From Myxococcales bacterium (lineage in GTDB: Bacteria > Myxococcota_A > Polyangia > Palsa-1104): a stretch of 64,000 nucleotides of DNA. The stretch spans positions 1 through 64,000 of the forward strand of contig PNAM01000017.1 of the NCBI GenBank assembly GCA_003170275.1, read 5' to 3'. Of the stretch, positions 42,438 through 51,728 are shown piece by piece. Numbering within the stretch: the first letter of the stretch is position 1; every line of letters begins with the position of its first letter. The translations under genes were made by a program, and so were the position numbers. Under the pieces are notes generated by a model. That model saw only the letters and a list, made by a program, of their open reading frames with translations, was not told where the DNA came from and made no database searches.

Positions 42438-45221
42438 GTGCCGTTGCCATCCTCATCGCCATCGCCGTCGCCATCTGGTGACCGGCGCAATGCGCTGCGC
42501 CGGTCCGTGACCTCCGGCGTCCTGCTCGGCGTCTGCGCGGGCCTGGTGGTCGGCGGGATCGAGCTCGGCTACATCCTGACCACCGCGTTCGGCTACTTCG
42601 ACGGGCCGCTCGAGCTCGCGCGCTTCGCCGCTTGCGACCTCGGGCTGCTCGCCGCGGCGGGCGCGCTCGCCGGTCTGGTCGAGGGCGTCACGGCGGCGGC
42701 GATCGGCTCCACGGCGACCACGCTCGGAGCGCGGCGCGCGGGGTGGGTCGCAATGACCGCCGCGCTGTACACGCTGGTCGCCGTCGGGCCGGTGGTCTGG
42801 CTGTGCGCGCAGATCTTCGCCGGTCCGCAGGCGCTGCGCATCGCCGGGCACACGCTGTACGCGATCGCCATCGGCGCCTGCTCGCTCGCGCTCTTGTATC
42901 TCGGGCTGCGCGTCTACCTGGCGCTCGGCGCGCAGATCTCGAGCGGCGCGCGAAGCCGAACGCTCGCCTGGTCGCTGATCGGGCTGTTCCTGGCGACGGC
43001 GATCGGCGCGCACGTCGTCGATCAGCGCGTGCTGCCCCGCCTGTATCCGTTCTTCCACGTCGGGTTGCAGGCGCTGGTCTTCGCGGCCGCGCAGTTGGCC
43101 ATCGGCACGCTGTGGCTGCACCTGCAGCGGGGCGGCACGCGGCGCTGGAAGGGCTGGTGCGAGCCGCGCACGGCGCTCGTCGCTGCGGTGGGCGCGCTGG
43201 CGGCCGGCGCGTTCGCGCTCTCGGGCCTGGCCGAGGCGCGTGGGCTGCGCTCGCTCACCCTCGAGCGCACCGGCGCGCTCGGGCGCGTGCTCAAGCTGGC
43301 GCAGCGCCTTCATCCGACCCACGCCGGCGAAGGCGGCGCGCAGGCGGCGGTGCTCCCGTCCACGCCGGCGGTGCGCCTGCCCGACGGCCCGCACCTCGGC
43401 GGCGTCGACGTGTTCCTCATCACCATCGACGCCTGGCGCGCCGATCGGCTGAACGACCGGGTCACGCCCAACCTCGCACGGCTGGCCGAGCGGGGCGTGG
43501 TGTTCGATCGAGCCTACGCGCAGGTGCCGCACACTTCGTTCTCGGTGGCCACGCTGCTCACCGGCAAGCACGTCTACGCGCTGAGCGCGCTCGGCCTCGA
43601 CGCGGCCCGCCACCAGACGCTCGCCGAGGTGCTGCGGCGCGAGCGCTACAAGACGGCGGCGTTCTATCCCCCGTCGGTGTTCTTCATCGATCACGATCGC
43701 TTGAAGGCGCTCGAGGACACCTCCTACGGCTTCGAATACGTGAAGTACGAATACCTGGCCGCGCCCGAGCGCACCGATCAGGTGATCCATTTCCTCGAGG
43801 AGGAGAAGCCCGCGCGCGCGTTCGTGTGGGTGCACTACCTCGAGCCGCACGAGCCGTACCTCGAGCATCCCGGCTTCACCACCGGCTCGTCGACCGGATT
43901 GTCGACCATAGATCGCTACGAAGGCGAGGTGCGCTTCGTCGACGCCGAGGTGGCGCGCCTGATGGCGTATCTGCAGCAGCACCGGCCGCACGCGCTGGTG
44001 GTGCTGGCGGCCGATCACGGCGAAGAGTTCGGCGAGCACGGCGGCCACTACCACGGCACCACGCTCTACGAGGAGCAGGTGCGCGTGCCGCTGGTCTTCG
44101 TGACGCCTACCGACGGAGACGACCTGCTCCCACACCGGCACGTCGGCGGGCCGGTCGGCCTGGTCGATGTCGCGCCGACGCTGTTGTCGCTGATCGGCAT
44201 CGAGCCGTCGCTGCGCATGCGCGGGCGCGATCTCGGGCCGTGGCTCTCGGCCGAGGGCGCCCCGGCCGACGCGCTCGGGCCCGAGCTCGCCGAGATCGAT
44301 CGCAAGAAGATGATCGTCGACGGCCACGACAAGCTGATCTGCGATCTCGAGAACGACGCCTGCCAGCTCTTCGATCTGGCCGCCGATCCGCACGAGCAGC
44401 ACGATCTCTCGTCCGATGCGCCGCGGCTCGCGCGGCTGCGCGGCAAGCTCGATCAATGGATGGCGGCCGAGACCCGCTTCGAGCACGAACAGGCGCCGTC
44501 TCCGTCGGACGACCGGACCCGCCGCCTGCTCGAGCGCGGCCGGCTGGGCGACAAGGGCGCCACGCGCGAGCTCGCGCAGCTCGCCTCGACGCCCGGCGAC
44601 GGCCCTGCGCGCCGCGAGGCCGCACGCCTGTTGGCCACGCTGCCGCCCGATCGCGCGGTGCGCGCCCAGCTCGAAGAGGCGGCGCGCGATCCCGATCGAC
44701 CGCTCGCACGCTGGGCCACACTGGCCGTCGCGCGTCTCGGCGATGGACCGGCGCGCGCGCGGGTGGGCGCGTTCATCGGCGAGAGCTGTGACGATCCCGC
44801 CGCAGCGGCCGAGTTGTGCGCGCGCGCGGCGCTGGCGCTCGGCGACGTGGGCTGGCTCGGCCGCGCGCTCGAGCGCGTCGGCGACGACTACGACCTCGGC
44901 ATCGCCTTGTCCCGTGCGCTCGGCGCCACGCACGACGGTCGCGCGCTCGATCCGCTGCTCGTTCAGCTCGGCCCGGTGCGCACGCGGCTCGAGGTGGTCG
45001 ACGCGCTGGGCGCGCTCGGCGATCGACGCGCGCTGCCCACGCTCGAGCGCTGGGTCTCCGCCGAGCCCTACATCCCGGTGCGCGCGGCGATGGTGCGCGT
45101 GATCGCCGCCCTGGGCCCGGGCGATCCGGCCGCGCGCGAATCGCTCACGCGCCTGGCCGCCGTCGAGCACGAGCCGCTCGTGACCCGCGCGCTGCAGACG
45201 GCCCTGGCCGCACCGCGCTAG
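42438..45221 (+). CDS. Membrane sulfatase-fold (alkaline phosphatase superfamily) enzyme fused to HEAT repeats
   Basis: A 927-residue protein from GTG 42438. Residues 20-270 have six or seven membrane segments (VLLGVCAGLVVGGIELGYIL, AGWVAMTAALYTLVAVG, ALVAAVGALAAGAFALSGLA). Residues about 320-590 are a sulfatase-type domain: DVFLITIDAWRADRL with metal-binding Asp, FVWVHYLEPHEPYLEH, VVLAADHGEEFGEHGGHYHG. The expected formylglycine Cys/Ser-x-P-x-R is replaced by VPHTSFSVATLLTGKH, so a Thr or Ser nucleophile, as in phospho-group transferases, is more likely. Residues about 665-927 are HEAT-like repeats. Role unknown; a lipid or glycan phosphotransferase or hydrolase at the membrane is possible. 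Confidence 0.78.
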   Translation: MPLPSSSPSPSPSGDRRNALRRSVTSGVLLGVCAGLVVGGIELGYILTTAFGYFDGPLELARFAACDLGLLAAAGALAGLVEGVTAAAIGSTATTLGARRAGWVAMTAALYTLVAVGPVVWLCAQIFAGPQALRIAGHTLYAIAIGACSLALLYLGLRVYLALGAQISSGARSRTLAWSLIGLFLATAIGAHVVDQRVLPRLYPFFHVGLQALVFAAAQLAIGTLWLHLQRGGTRRWKGWCEPRTALVAAVGALAAGAFALSGLAEARGLRSLTLERTGALGRVLKLAQRLHPTHAGEGGAQAAVLPSTPAVRLPDGPHLGGVDVFLITIDAWRADRLNDRVTPNLARLAERGVVFDRAYAQVPHTSFSVATLLTGKHVYALSALGLDAARHQTLAEVLRRERYKTAAFYPPSVFFIDHDRLKALEDTSYGFEYVKYEYLAAPERTDQVIHFLEEEKPARAFVWVHYLEPHEPYLEHPGFTTGSSTGLSTIDRYEGEVRFVDAEVARLMAYLQQHRPHALVVLAADHGEEFGEHGGHYHGTTLYEEQVRVPLVFVTPTDGDDLLPHRHVGGPVGLVDVAPTLLSLIGIEPSLRMRGRDLGPWLSAEGAPADALGPELAEIDRKKMIVDGHDKLICDLENDACQLFDLAADPHEQHDLSSDAPRLARLRGKLDQWMAAETRFEHEQAPSPSDDRTRRLLERGRLGDKGATRELAQLASTPGDGPARREAARLLATLPPDRAVRAQLEEAARDPDRPLARWATLAVARLGDGPARARVGAFIGESCDDPAAAAELCARAALALGDVGWLGRALERVGDDYDLGIALSRALGATHDGRALDPLLVQLGPVRTRLEVVDALGALGDRRALPTLERWVSAEPYIPVRAAMVRVIAALGPGDPAARESLTRLAAVEHEPLVTRALQTALAAPR

Positions 45222-45522
45222 CCAGCCACGCCAGGTACGGCGCGTGCCCGGCCGCGATCGGCAGCGCGATGATCTCCGGCACCTCGTACGGGTGCAGCGC
45301 CTGGATGCGCGCCTTGAGCGCGGCGAACCGCTTCACCGTCGTCTTGATCACGCACAAGACCTCGGCATCGCTGTGCACCGCTCCCTTCCAGCGATAGATC
45401 GACTGCACCTCGCCGAGCACGTTGCAGCACGCGGCCAGCTTCTCCTCGACCAGCGTGCGCGCGAGCGCCAGCGCCTGGGCGCGCGCCGGCAGCGTAGTCA
45501 GGACCAGGTACGTGCTTGCCAT
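45145..45522 (-). CDS. cutA: CutA1-like divalent-cation tolerance protein
   Basis: A 125-residue protein of the CutA trimer family: AARTLVEEKLAACCNV-like segment (ARTLVEEKLAACCNV), IYRWKG, DAEVLCVIKTTVKRF, HPYEVPEIIALPI and YLAWL. CutA proteins bind metal ions and form stable trimers; exact role is debated. ATG 45522 gives the usual N-terminus. The last ~20 residues (SAVRPGPSAARGS onwards) extend past the normal end and overlap 77 bp of the convergent HEAT-fusion gene, so they may be unconserved. Confidence 0.87.
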   Translation of the reverse strand: MASTYLVLTTLPARAQALALARTLVEEKLAACCNVLGEVQSIYRWKGAVHSDAEVLCVIKTTVKRFAALKARIQALHPYEVPEIIALPIAAGHAPYLAWLASAVRPGPSAARGSRAARARRRPGA

Positions 45523-45553
45523 GCGGCGGAACATATCCTAGCTTCCGAATCCC

Positions 45554-46786
45554 ATGCTGGTCGTCCAGAAATTCGGTGGCACGTCCGTCGGGACCGTCGA
45601 TCGTATCCGCGAGGTGGCCAGGCGCTGCATCGCGACGCAGCAGCAGGGCCACGACGTGGTGGTGATCGTCTCCGCGATGTCCGGCGAGACCAACCGCTTG
45701 TTGGCGCTCGCCAGGCAGGTCAACGACGATCCGTCCAGCGAGCACGAGCGCGAGCTCGACGTGATCGCCTCCACCGGCGAGCAGGTCTCGGTCGGCCTGG
45801 TGTCGCTGGCGATCGCCAAGGAGGGCGGCCGGGCGCAGTCGTTCACCGGCGGGCAGTGCCGCATCATCACCGACTCGTCGTTTACCCGCGCGCGCATCAA
45901 GTCGATCGACGGCCAGAAGATCCACGAGGCGCTCGGCCTGGGCAAGATCGCGGTGGTCGCCGGCTTTCAGGGCATCGACGAAGAGGGCAACATCACCACG
46001 CTCGGGCGCGGCGGCTCGGACACCTCGGGCGTGGCCATCGCGGCGGCGCTCAAGGCCGACGCCTGCGAGATCTACACCGACGTCGACGGCGTCTACACCG
46101 CCGATCCGAACGTATGCCCGTCGGCGCGCAAGATCGCCCGCATCAGCTACGAAGAAATGCTCGAGCTGGCCTCGCTGGGCGCCAAGGTGCTGCAGATCCG
46201 ATCGGTCGAATTCGGCATGAAGTACGGGGTGAAGATCCACGTGCGCTCCAGCTTCAACATGAACGAGGGCACGTGGGTCGTCCCAGAGGAGAAGCAGATG
46301 GAAGACGTGCTGGTCGCCGGCGTCACCGTGGCGAAGGACGAAGCGAAGGTGACGCTGCTCGGCGTGCCCGACAAGCCCGGCATCGCGGCCAAGATCTTCC
46401 GGCCGCTGTCGGAGGCCAACATCGTCGTCGACATGATCATCCAGAACATCTCGGACGCGGGGCGCACCGATCTCACCTTCACCGTGCCGCGCGGCGACCT
46501 CAAGCGCGCGGTCGAGCTGATCAAGCGAACGCTGCCGGAAATGGCGGAGGCGGGGATCAAGACCGACGACTCGATCTGCAAGGTCAGCGTGGTGGGCGTG
46601 GGCATGCGCTCGCACGCCGGCGTCGCGCAGAAGATGTTCGAGCTGTTGGCCGAGGAGGGGATCAACATCCTCATGATCTCCACGTCGGAGATCAAGATCT
46701 CGGTGGTGGTCGAGGCGAAGTACGCCGAGCTCGCCGTGCGCGTCCTGCACGACGGCTTCGGCCTGGGAAATCAGCCCGCCAAATAG
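45554..46786 (+). CDS. lysC: Aspartate kinase
   Basis: A 410-residue monofunctional aspartokinase, first step of lysine, threonine and methionine synthesis. [16 protein letters not shown] is the kinase signature, with [13 protein letters not shown] and [13 protein letters not shown] in the catalytic domain. Two ACT domains follow: [20 protein letters not shown] and [20 protein letters not shown]. Length and layout match Bacillus LysC and Corynebacterium LysC. An internal start with its own ribosome-binding site at 46287-46300 could make a separate beta subunit. No homoserine dehydrogenase is fused. Confidence 0.95.
   Translation: MLVVQKFGGTSVGTVDRIREVARRCIATQQQGHDVVVIVSAMSGETNRLLALARQVNDDPSSEHERELDVIASTGEQVSVGLVSLAIAKEGGRAQSFTGGQCRIITDSSFTRARIKSIDGQKIHEALGLGKIAVVAGFQGIDEEGNITTLGRGGSDTSGVAIAAALKADACEIYTDVDGVYTADPNVCPSARKIARISYEEMLELASLGAKVLQIRSVEFGMKYGVKIHVRSSFNMNEGTWVVPEEKQMEDVLVAGVTVAKDEAKVTLLGVPDKPGIAAKIFRPLSEANIVVDMIIQNISDAGRTDLTFTVPRGDLKRAVELIKRTLPEMAEAGIKTDDSICKVSVVGVGMRSHAGVAQKMFELLAEEGINILMISTSEIKISVVVEAKYAELAVRVLHDGFGLGNQPAK
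46287..46300 (+). promoter_or_regulatory. Internal ribosome-binding site and start for an aspartokinase beta subunit
   Basis: AGGAG (46287-46291) sits six bases before an in-frame ATG (46298), codon 249 of lysC. Translation from here would give 162 residues beginning [15 protein letters not shown], i.e. both ACT domains only. This is the size and position of the beta subunit made from the internal start of Bacillus subtilis and Corynebacterium lysC. Confidence 0.5.
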
Positions 46787-46825
46787 CCCCAAGCAACTTC
46801 CTCGCGCGGCTGCCGATACTCTGGT

Positions 46826-47293
46826 ATGAGCGCGTTGCCTCGTGACCTTCTGCTGGTGATCTTGATCGGCCTGTTGCCGCTGTTCGCGGTGCGTGCGGCC
46901 CGGCCGCCGCCGTCGCTGGGCGCGCCCGAGCCGAGCGAGCCGTGCCCGGCGCCGATCGAGGTGGGCGGGGTGGGCGTGGGCTGCCTCGCGGCGCCGCCAC
47001 CCGGGCTGCACGCCGGCGATCGACTGCTCGCCGATCGCCACGGCCGGTGGCGAAGGCGGCGCATGGATCCGGCGCGACTCGCGGCGTGGGGCGCGCCGAT
47101 CGATCTGAACCGCGCGAGTCCGCTCGAGCTGGCCTCGCTGGACGGGGTCGGGGTGCGCCTCGCCGCGCGCATCGTCGGCGCCCGGCCGTTCGCCACCGTC
47201 GAGGAGCTGGCGCGCGTGCGCGGGATCGGGGCGCGCCGGCTGGCCGCGTTGCGCCCGCGGCTCACGGTGACGGATGCCACCATTCGCGAGTAA
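46826..47293 (+). CDS. ComEA-like helix-hairpin-helix protein
   Basis: A 155-residue protein with an N-terminal membrane anchor (LLLVILIGLLPLFAVRAA), a Pro-rich stretch and a C-terminal double HhH: IDLNRASPLELASLDGVGVR, then RIVGARPFATVEELARVRGIGARRLAAL. ComEA proteins bind incoming DNA during transformation, but myxobacterial homologues occur without a full uptake system. No other competence gene is nearby; function is inferred from the fold only. Confidence 0.8.
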   Translation: MSALPRDLLLVILIGLLPLFAVRAARPPPSLGAPEPSEPCPAPIEVGGVGVGCLAAPPPGLHAGDRLLADRHGRWRRRRMDPARLAAWGAPIDLNRASPLELASLDGVGVRLAARIVGARPFATVEELARVRGIGARRLAALRPRLTVTDATIRE

Positions 47294-47338
47294 TCCTCGA
47301 CGGGTGGCTGCTCGATCGCGTATGCTTAGCGAGCTGCG

Positions 47339-50254
47339 ATGTCATCTGAGATTGAGAGGCTGAAGCAGGCGGCGGTCAGGGATCCAGCGGCGCTGGTTCG
47401 TCTGGCCGACACCTTGGTAGCCGAGGGCCGGGCCGACGAGGCCGTGCACACCTGCAAGAAGGCGCTGGTGGCGCGGCCCAACGACGTGCCCTTGCGGCTG
47501 GCGCTCGGACGGGCGCTGATGGCGACGGGGCACCTCGACGAGGCGCAGCAGGCGCTCATGGAGGCCGCCGCGCTGCAGAAGAAGCCCAAGGCGCAGAAGC
47601 CGCTCGAGAACGCCGAGCCGGACACGCGCGAGTGGCAGTCGCCGCCGCTCCCCGATCCCGGCTCGGCGCCGATCGAAGAGGCCTTCGAGGAGCCGCCCAC
47701 GCGCCGCGCCAACGCGCCGCGCGCTGCGACCTACAAGTCGTCGGCGAAGATGCAGGCGATCCCCGAGAGTGACACCCACGAGTCGATCGATCTCGATCGC
47801 ATCGCCGAGTCGCTGGTCGGCGACGGTGGCGCAGGCTCGGGCGATCCCTCCAGCTGGACCGTCGAAGAGGCGCCGGACGTGCCGCCCGACGAGCACTCAC
47901 GCGGCTGGGACGCCAAGCGCGCGCGGTCGTTCGTGTGGCTGTGGGTCGGCCTGGTGCTGCTCACCGGCGGGATCACCGCCGGCACGCTGTACCGCGCACA
48001 CCAACGGGCCGCGCTGCTCGCCTCGATGGTCGAGAAGGCCGACGGCCAGCTCTCGGACGCGACCTACGAAGGCGACGCCGCCGCGCGCGACGCCTTCGCC
48101 CGGGCGGTTCGCATCCAGCCCAAGATTCGCAAATACTTCGCGATGGTGGCCCTGGCCGCTGCGCGCCTGCACGCGGACCACGGCGAGGACACCGACGCCA
48201 CCGCGTGGGCCATGCTGCGCCGCTCCGAGAAGGAAGCCGCGCGCCGCAAGCCCGAGCTCGACGCGCGCCCCGATCGAAGTGACCGCGAGGTGCGGCAGGC
48301 ACGCGCACTGCTCGCGCTCGGGCGCGGGGAGTCCTGCCCGCCGCTCAATGAGGACGAAGACGGCGACATCGCCGCGCGCTGCGCCAGCCAGAAGGGCGAC
48401 GTCGACGCCGCGCGCCGCATCCTCGCCAAGACGATGGAGAAGGGCGGCGATCGCGCGAACCTGCGCGCGCTGCTCACGCTCGGATCGATCGAGCTGGGCG
48501 CCGGCGATCTGGACTCGGCCGACGCCGCCTTCCGCCGCGTGCTGCAGGTGTTCCCGCAACACCCGCGCGCGGTGGTAGGCCGTGCGCTGGTCACGCTCGA
48601 GCGCGGCGAGGCGCCGATCCTGACCCGACCGCCGGGCAAGCTGGGGCCCACCACCGACGCCTGGTTCCACCTCGCCGAAGGGCTCAAGGCGCTCGGCGGC
48701 GGCAAGGATGGCATCGATGAGACGCGCGCGGGCAACGAGCTCGATCTGGCGCGCAAGGGCATCCTCCACGATGGACGGCTCGCGCTGCTCTACGGCCGCG
48801 CGCGCCTGCAGCAGGGATTGGTCCGCGAGGCCGAGCAGGCCATGCGCGTCGCCGAAGGGCTCGATCCCAACGACGGCGACGTCGCGGTGCTCGACGCCGA
48901 GGTGGCGCTCGCCAAGGGCTTCGAGGACAAGGTCGTGCTCGCGCTGTCGGTTGGCGCGCCCACGCCGCGCCGGCTCGCGGTGCTCGGCCGCGCGCAGTGC
49001 TTGATCGGCAAGTACAAGGAGGCCGCGGCCACGCTCGACGCCGCGCTGGCGCGCCGACCGGGCGATGCCACGGCGATCACCTACCGCGCGATCGCGCGCG
49101 CCCACCTGGGCGACTCCAGCGGCGCGCTCAAGGAGCTCGAACGGGCCGCCACGCAGCTCAACTCGACCACGCCCCGCTACGGGATCGGGCTGCTCGCCTA
49201 CGAGCGGCACGATCTGATGAAGGCGCGCACCGAGCTGAGCCGCGCGCTCGAGCACAACTCGGAGTCGTTCCGCGCCCGCGCGCTCCTCGGGCGCGTGCTG
49301 CGCGATCTCGGCAAGCCCAAAGAAGCGCTCGCCGAGCTCGAGCGGGCCGCGCGTGACGCGCCGGCGCTGCAGTCGGTGCACCAGGCGCTCGGCCGGCTGT
49401 ACCTCGATCTCGGCCGCTCGCGTGAGACCCGCGCGGAGCTGCGCCCGGTGCTCGACGCGGGCAAGGCGACCGTCGACGACAAGCTCGCGTACGCCGAGGC
49501 GACCATCGCGCTCGGCCTGCAGGCCGACGGAGACAAAGCGCTCGCCGATGCCGTTCAGGCAGGGGCGCTGGCCGGCAAGGTGGCGCGGCTCAAGACCGTG
49601 CTCGCGAGCTGGAGGTCACCGTCGGAAGCGCTGGCCGCAGCCAAGCAACTCGAGAAGGAGCGCAAGGGCCCCAACCTGCACGACGCGCGGCTGGCCATCC
49701 AGGCCGCCGATGCGTGGCGGCGCGCGGGCGATCCCAAGAAGGCCGGCGACGATCTGCGCTCGGCGCTCTACGGCGACGCGCTGCACGCCAACCTCGGGCT
49801 CGGGCGGATCGAGCTCACCGGCATCGATCCGTCGCAGGCCGAGGCGTCGTTCCGCGCCGCGCTGCAAGCGTGGGAGCGCGCTCCCTACGGCGTCGACGAT
49901 CGCACCGAGGCCCGCGTCGGGTTGGCGCGCGCGCTGCTCGCCCGCAAGGCATACGCCGAGGCGGCCACCGTGCTCACCCCCGCGCTCACCGACGATCCGA
50001 CCGCACCCGAGCCGCGCTACTGGCTGGCGCGTGCCCACGCCGATCAAGGCCAGCCCGATCTGGCGCGCCCGCACGCCGACAAGGCCGTCGAGCTGGACGA
50101 TCACTACGCCGACGCCTGGCTGCTGGTGGGCGACTTGAACAAGTCGGCCAAGAGCAAGGACAAGGCCCGGCTGGCCTACAAGAAGTACCTCGAGCTCTCG
50201 CCAGATGGCGCGCAGGCCAAGGCCGTCAAGAAGCTGCTCGCCACGCTCAAGTAA
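47339..50254 (+). CDS. Large TPR-repeat protein with a central transmembrane helix
   Basis: A 971-residue protein. Residues 1-80 contain two TPR-like hairpins (ALVRLADTLVAEGRADEAVH). A proline/acid-rich linker follows, then one membrane helix (FVWLWVGLVLLTGGITAGTL, about 197-216). The remaining ~740 residues are helical repeats with the TPR spacing of small/large residues: LLTLGSIELGAGDLDSADAA, FRARALLGRVLRDLGKPKEA, LAELERAARDAPALQ, PRYWLARAHADQGQPDLARP. The protein is probably an extracytoplasmic scaffold with an intracellular head. Partners unknown. Its stop is directly adjacent to the end of convergent rlmE. Confidence 0.82.
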   Translation: MSSEIERLKQAAVRDPAALVRLADTLVAEGRADEAVHTCKKALVARPNDVPLRLALGRALMATGHLDEAQQALMEAAALQKKPKAQKPLENAEPDTREWQSPPLPDPGSAPIEEAFEEPPTRRANAPRAATYKSSAKMQAIPESDTHESIDLDRIAESLVGDGGAGSGDPSSWTVEEAPDVPPDEHSRGWDAKRARSFVWLWVGLVLLTGGITAGTLYRAHQRAALLASMVEKADGQLSDATYEGDAAARDAFARAVRIQPKIRKYFAMVALAAARLHADHGEDTDATAWAMLRRSEKEAARRKPELDARPDRSDREVRQARALLALGRGESCPPLNEDEDGDIAARCASQKGDVDAARRILAKTMEKGGDRANLRALLTLGSIELGAGDLDSADAAFRRVLQVFPQHPRAVVGRALVTLERGEAPILTRPPGKLGPTTDAWFHLAEGLKALGGGKDGIDETRAGNELDLARKGILHDGRLALLYGRARLQQGLVREAEQAMRVAEGLDPNDGDVAVLDAEVALAKGFEDKVVLALSVGAPTPRRLAVLGRAQCLIGKYKEAAATLDAALARRPGDATAITYRAIARAHLGDSSGALKELERAATQLNSTTPRYGIGLLAYERHDLMKARTELSRALEHNSESFRARALLGRVLRDLGKPKEALAELERAARDAPALQSVHQALGRLYLDLGRSRETRAELRPVLDAGKATVDDKLAYAEATIALGLQADGDKALADAVQAGALAGKVARLKTVLASWRSPSEALAAAKQLEKERKGPNLHDARLAIQAADAWRRAGDPKKAGDDLRSALYGDALHANLGLGRIELTGIDPSQAEASFRAALQAWERAPYGVDDRTEARVGLARALLARKAYAEAATVLTPALTDDPTAPEPRYWLARAHADQGQPDLARPHADKAVELDDHYADAWLLVGDLNKSAKSKDKARLAYKKYLELSPDGAQAKAVKKLLATLK

Positions 50255-50851
50255 CTATTTTCGACCCAGCGCGACCACGTACTGCTCGATCGATTCCTGC
50301 CGCGATCCCGCGGGCTTGATCGTACGAACCTCGAAAAAACCTTCACGTGCGCGCTTGAGCAGCTTCTGCCAGTCGGGCCCCATGAACAGCTTGCCGACGA
50401 AGTTGCCCTTGCGATCGAGGAGCAGCTCGGCGAGCTCGAGCGCGCGCTCGAACAGCCCTTCGGAGCGCGCCTGATCCGCCGAGCGCACGCCGCTGGTATC
50501 GGGCGCCATGTCCGAGAGCACCACGTCGAACGCGGCCAGCTCGCCGCGCAGCTCCGCCGGCGTGACGGCGTAGACGTCGCCCGTCAGGTTGCGCACCCCC
50601 GCTTGAGCCACGTCGAGCGGCGTGCGGTCGAGCCCGACCAGCGCCCCCGACGGGCCGACCACCTTGGCCGCGTACTGCAGCCACGACCCCGGCCGGCAGC
50701 CGAGATCGAGCACGCGCGCGCCCGGCCGCAGTACGTGGTGCTTCTTGTCGATCTCCTCGAGCTTGAACACCGAGCGCGCGACGAAGCCCTGCTGCTTGGC
50801 GCGCCGGTGGAATGAATCGTGACGGTGGGAACGATCGCGGAGCTTGGACAA
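50255..50851 (-). CDS. rlmE: 23S rRNA 2'-O-methyltransferase RlmE (FtsJ)
   Basis: A 198-residue Rossmann methyltransferase. SAM-binding [16 protein letters not shown], the aromatic/Lys-containing start [23 protein letters not shown] with catalytic Asp, [11 protein letters not shown] with catalytic Lys and [14 protein letters not shown] with Glu together supply the K-D-K-E tetrad. It methylates U2552 of 23S rRNA late in 50S assembly. The frame begins at a TTG (50851) without a good ribosome-binding site, 21 bp after rplC on the same strand, so it is likely to rely on translational coupling. Confidence 0.92.
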   Translation of the reverse strand: MSKLRDRSHRHDSFHRRAKQQGFVARSVFKLEEIDKKHHVLRPGARVLDLGCRPGSWLQYAAKVVGPSGALVGLDRTPLDVAQAGVRNLTGDVYAVTPAELRGELAAFDVVLSDMAPDTSGVRSADQARSEGLFERALELAELLLDRKGNFVGKLFMGPDWQKLLKRAREGFFEVRTIKPAGSRQESIEQYVVALGRK

Positions 50852-50872
50852 GCGAGGAGGGCGTTACTTCGG

Positions 50873-51646
50873 TTACTTCTTGGCGCCGCCCTTGGCGCCG
50901 CCGCCCTTGGCCGATCCCGCGCCGGCCTTGGAGGCCTTCATCGGGTTCTTCGACTTCTCCTGGGTCTCGCCGTAGTTGCGCGACTTGACCTTGATGCCCG
51001 CCTTCTTCTTGGCGTTGCGCACGACCACGTAGCCGTTCTTGCCGCCCGGGATCGCGCCCTGCACGATGAGCAGGTTCTCTTCGTTGTTGACCTCGAGCAG
51101 CACCAGGTTCTGCACGGTCTTCTTCACGTCGCCCATGTGCCCGCCCATGCGCTTGCCCTTGTGCACCTTGCCAGGCGTCAAGCGGCAGCCGATCGAGCCA
51201 CCGTGGCGGAAGAACTCGTGCGTGCCGTGGGTGGCGCGGAAGCCGGGCATGTGGTGGCGCTTCATCACGCCCTGGAAGCCCTTGCCCTTCGAGGTGCCCT
51301 CGACGTCGATGTAGGTCATCGCCTGGAACACGGTGTCGAGCGAAACCGGCTTGCCCACTTCGTACTTGTCGAGATCGGCCGGCTCGACGCGGACCTCACG
51401 GACGTAGCGCTGCGGCGCCAGGCCGTGCTTGGTGAACTGACCCAGCTCCGGCTTCTTGGCGAGGCGCAGCGGCTTCTCGGAGTAGCCGAGCTTGACCGCC
51501 GAGTACCCGTGCTTGTCGGGCGTGAGCTTGTCGATGACCACGTTCGGGCCAGCGTGGATGGCGGTCACCGCGGTGCGATCCCCCGTCGCGGTGAAGATCT
51601 GCGTCATCCCCAGCTTTTTCCCAAGAACTCCGGTGCGAAACGGCAT
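50873..51646 (-). CDS. rplC: Ribosomal protein L3
   Basis: A 257-residue L3. GVLGKKLGMTQIFTATGDRT opens the protein and GTSKGKGFQGVMKRHHMPGF plus ATHGTHEFFRHGGSIGCR are the rRNA-binding core; GRMGGHMG-like KRMGGHMGDVKKTVQNL follows. The last 35-40 residues (KNPMKASKAGAGSAKGGGAK) are a basic Gly/Ala-rich extension. L3 is normally second in the S10 operon, but no other ribosomal protein gene is within the window: here it stands alone with its own sigma-70 promoter and sits next to rlmE. It could be the displaced only copy or a second copy. Confidence 0.93.
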   Translation of the reverse strand: MPFRTGVLGKKLGMTQIFTATGDRTAVTAIHAGPNVVIDKLTPDKHGYSAVKLGYSEKPLRLAKKPELGQFTKHGLAPQRYVREVRVEPADLDKYEVGKPVSLDTVFQAMTYIDVEGTSKGKGFQGVMKRHHMPGFRATHGTHEFFRHGGSIGCRLTPGKVHKGKRMGGHMGDVKKTVQNLVLLEVNNEENLLIVQGAIPGGKNGYVVVRNAKKKAGIKVKSRNYGETQEKSKNPMKASKAGAGSAKGGGAKGGAKK

Positions 51647-51682
51647 GGCAAACTGCTCCCTTGGCTCGATAAAGAGTGCGTA

Positions 51683-51711
51683 TTCCTATCGCCAGTCAGG
51701 TGGCTTGTCAA
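51683..51711 (-). promoter_or_regulatory. Sigma-70-type promoter of rplC
   Basis: On the minus strand TTGACA (51711-51706) and TAGGAA (51688-51683) are separated by exactly 17 bp; the -35 is perfect consensus. The transcription start should lie about 30 bp before the ATG at 51646, with GGGAGCAG as ribosome-binding site. A strong constitutive promoter fits a ribosomal protein. Confidence 0.65.
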
Positions 51712-51728
51712 CTCTTTCCCGCCGGGAG

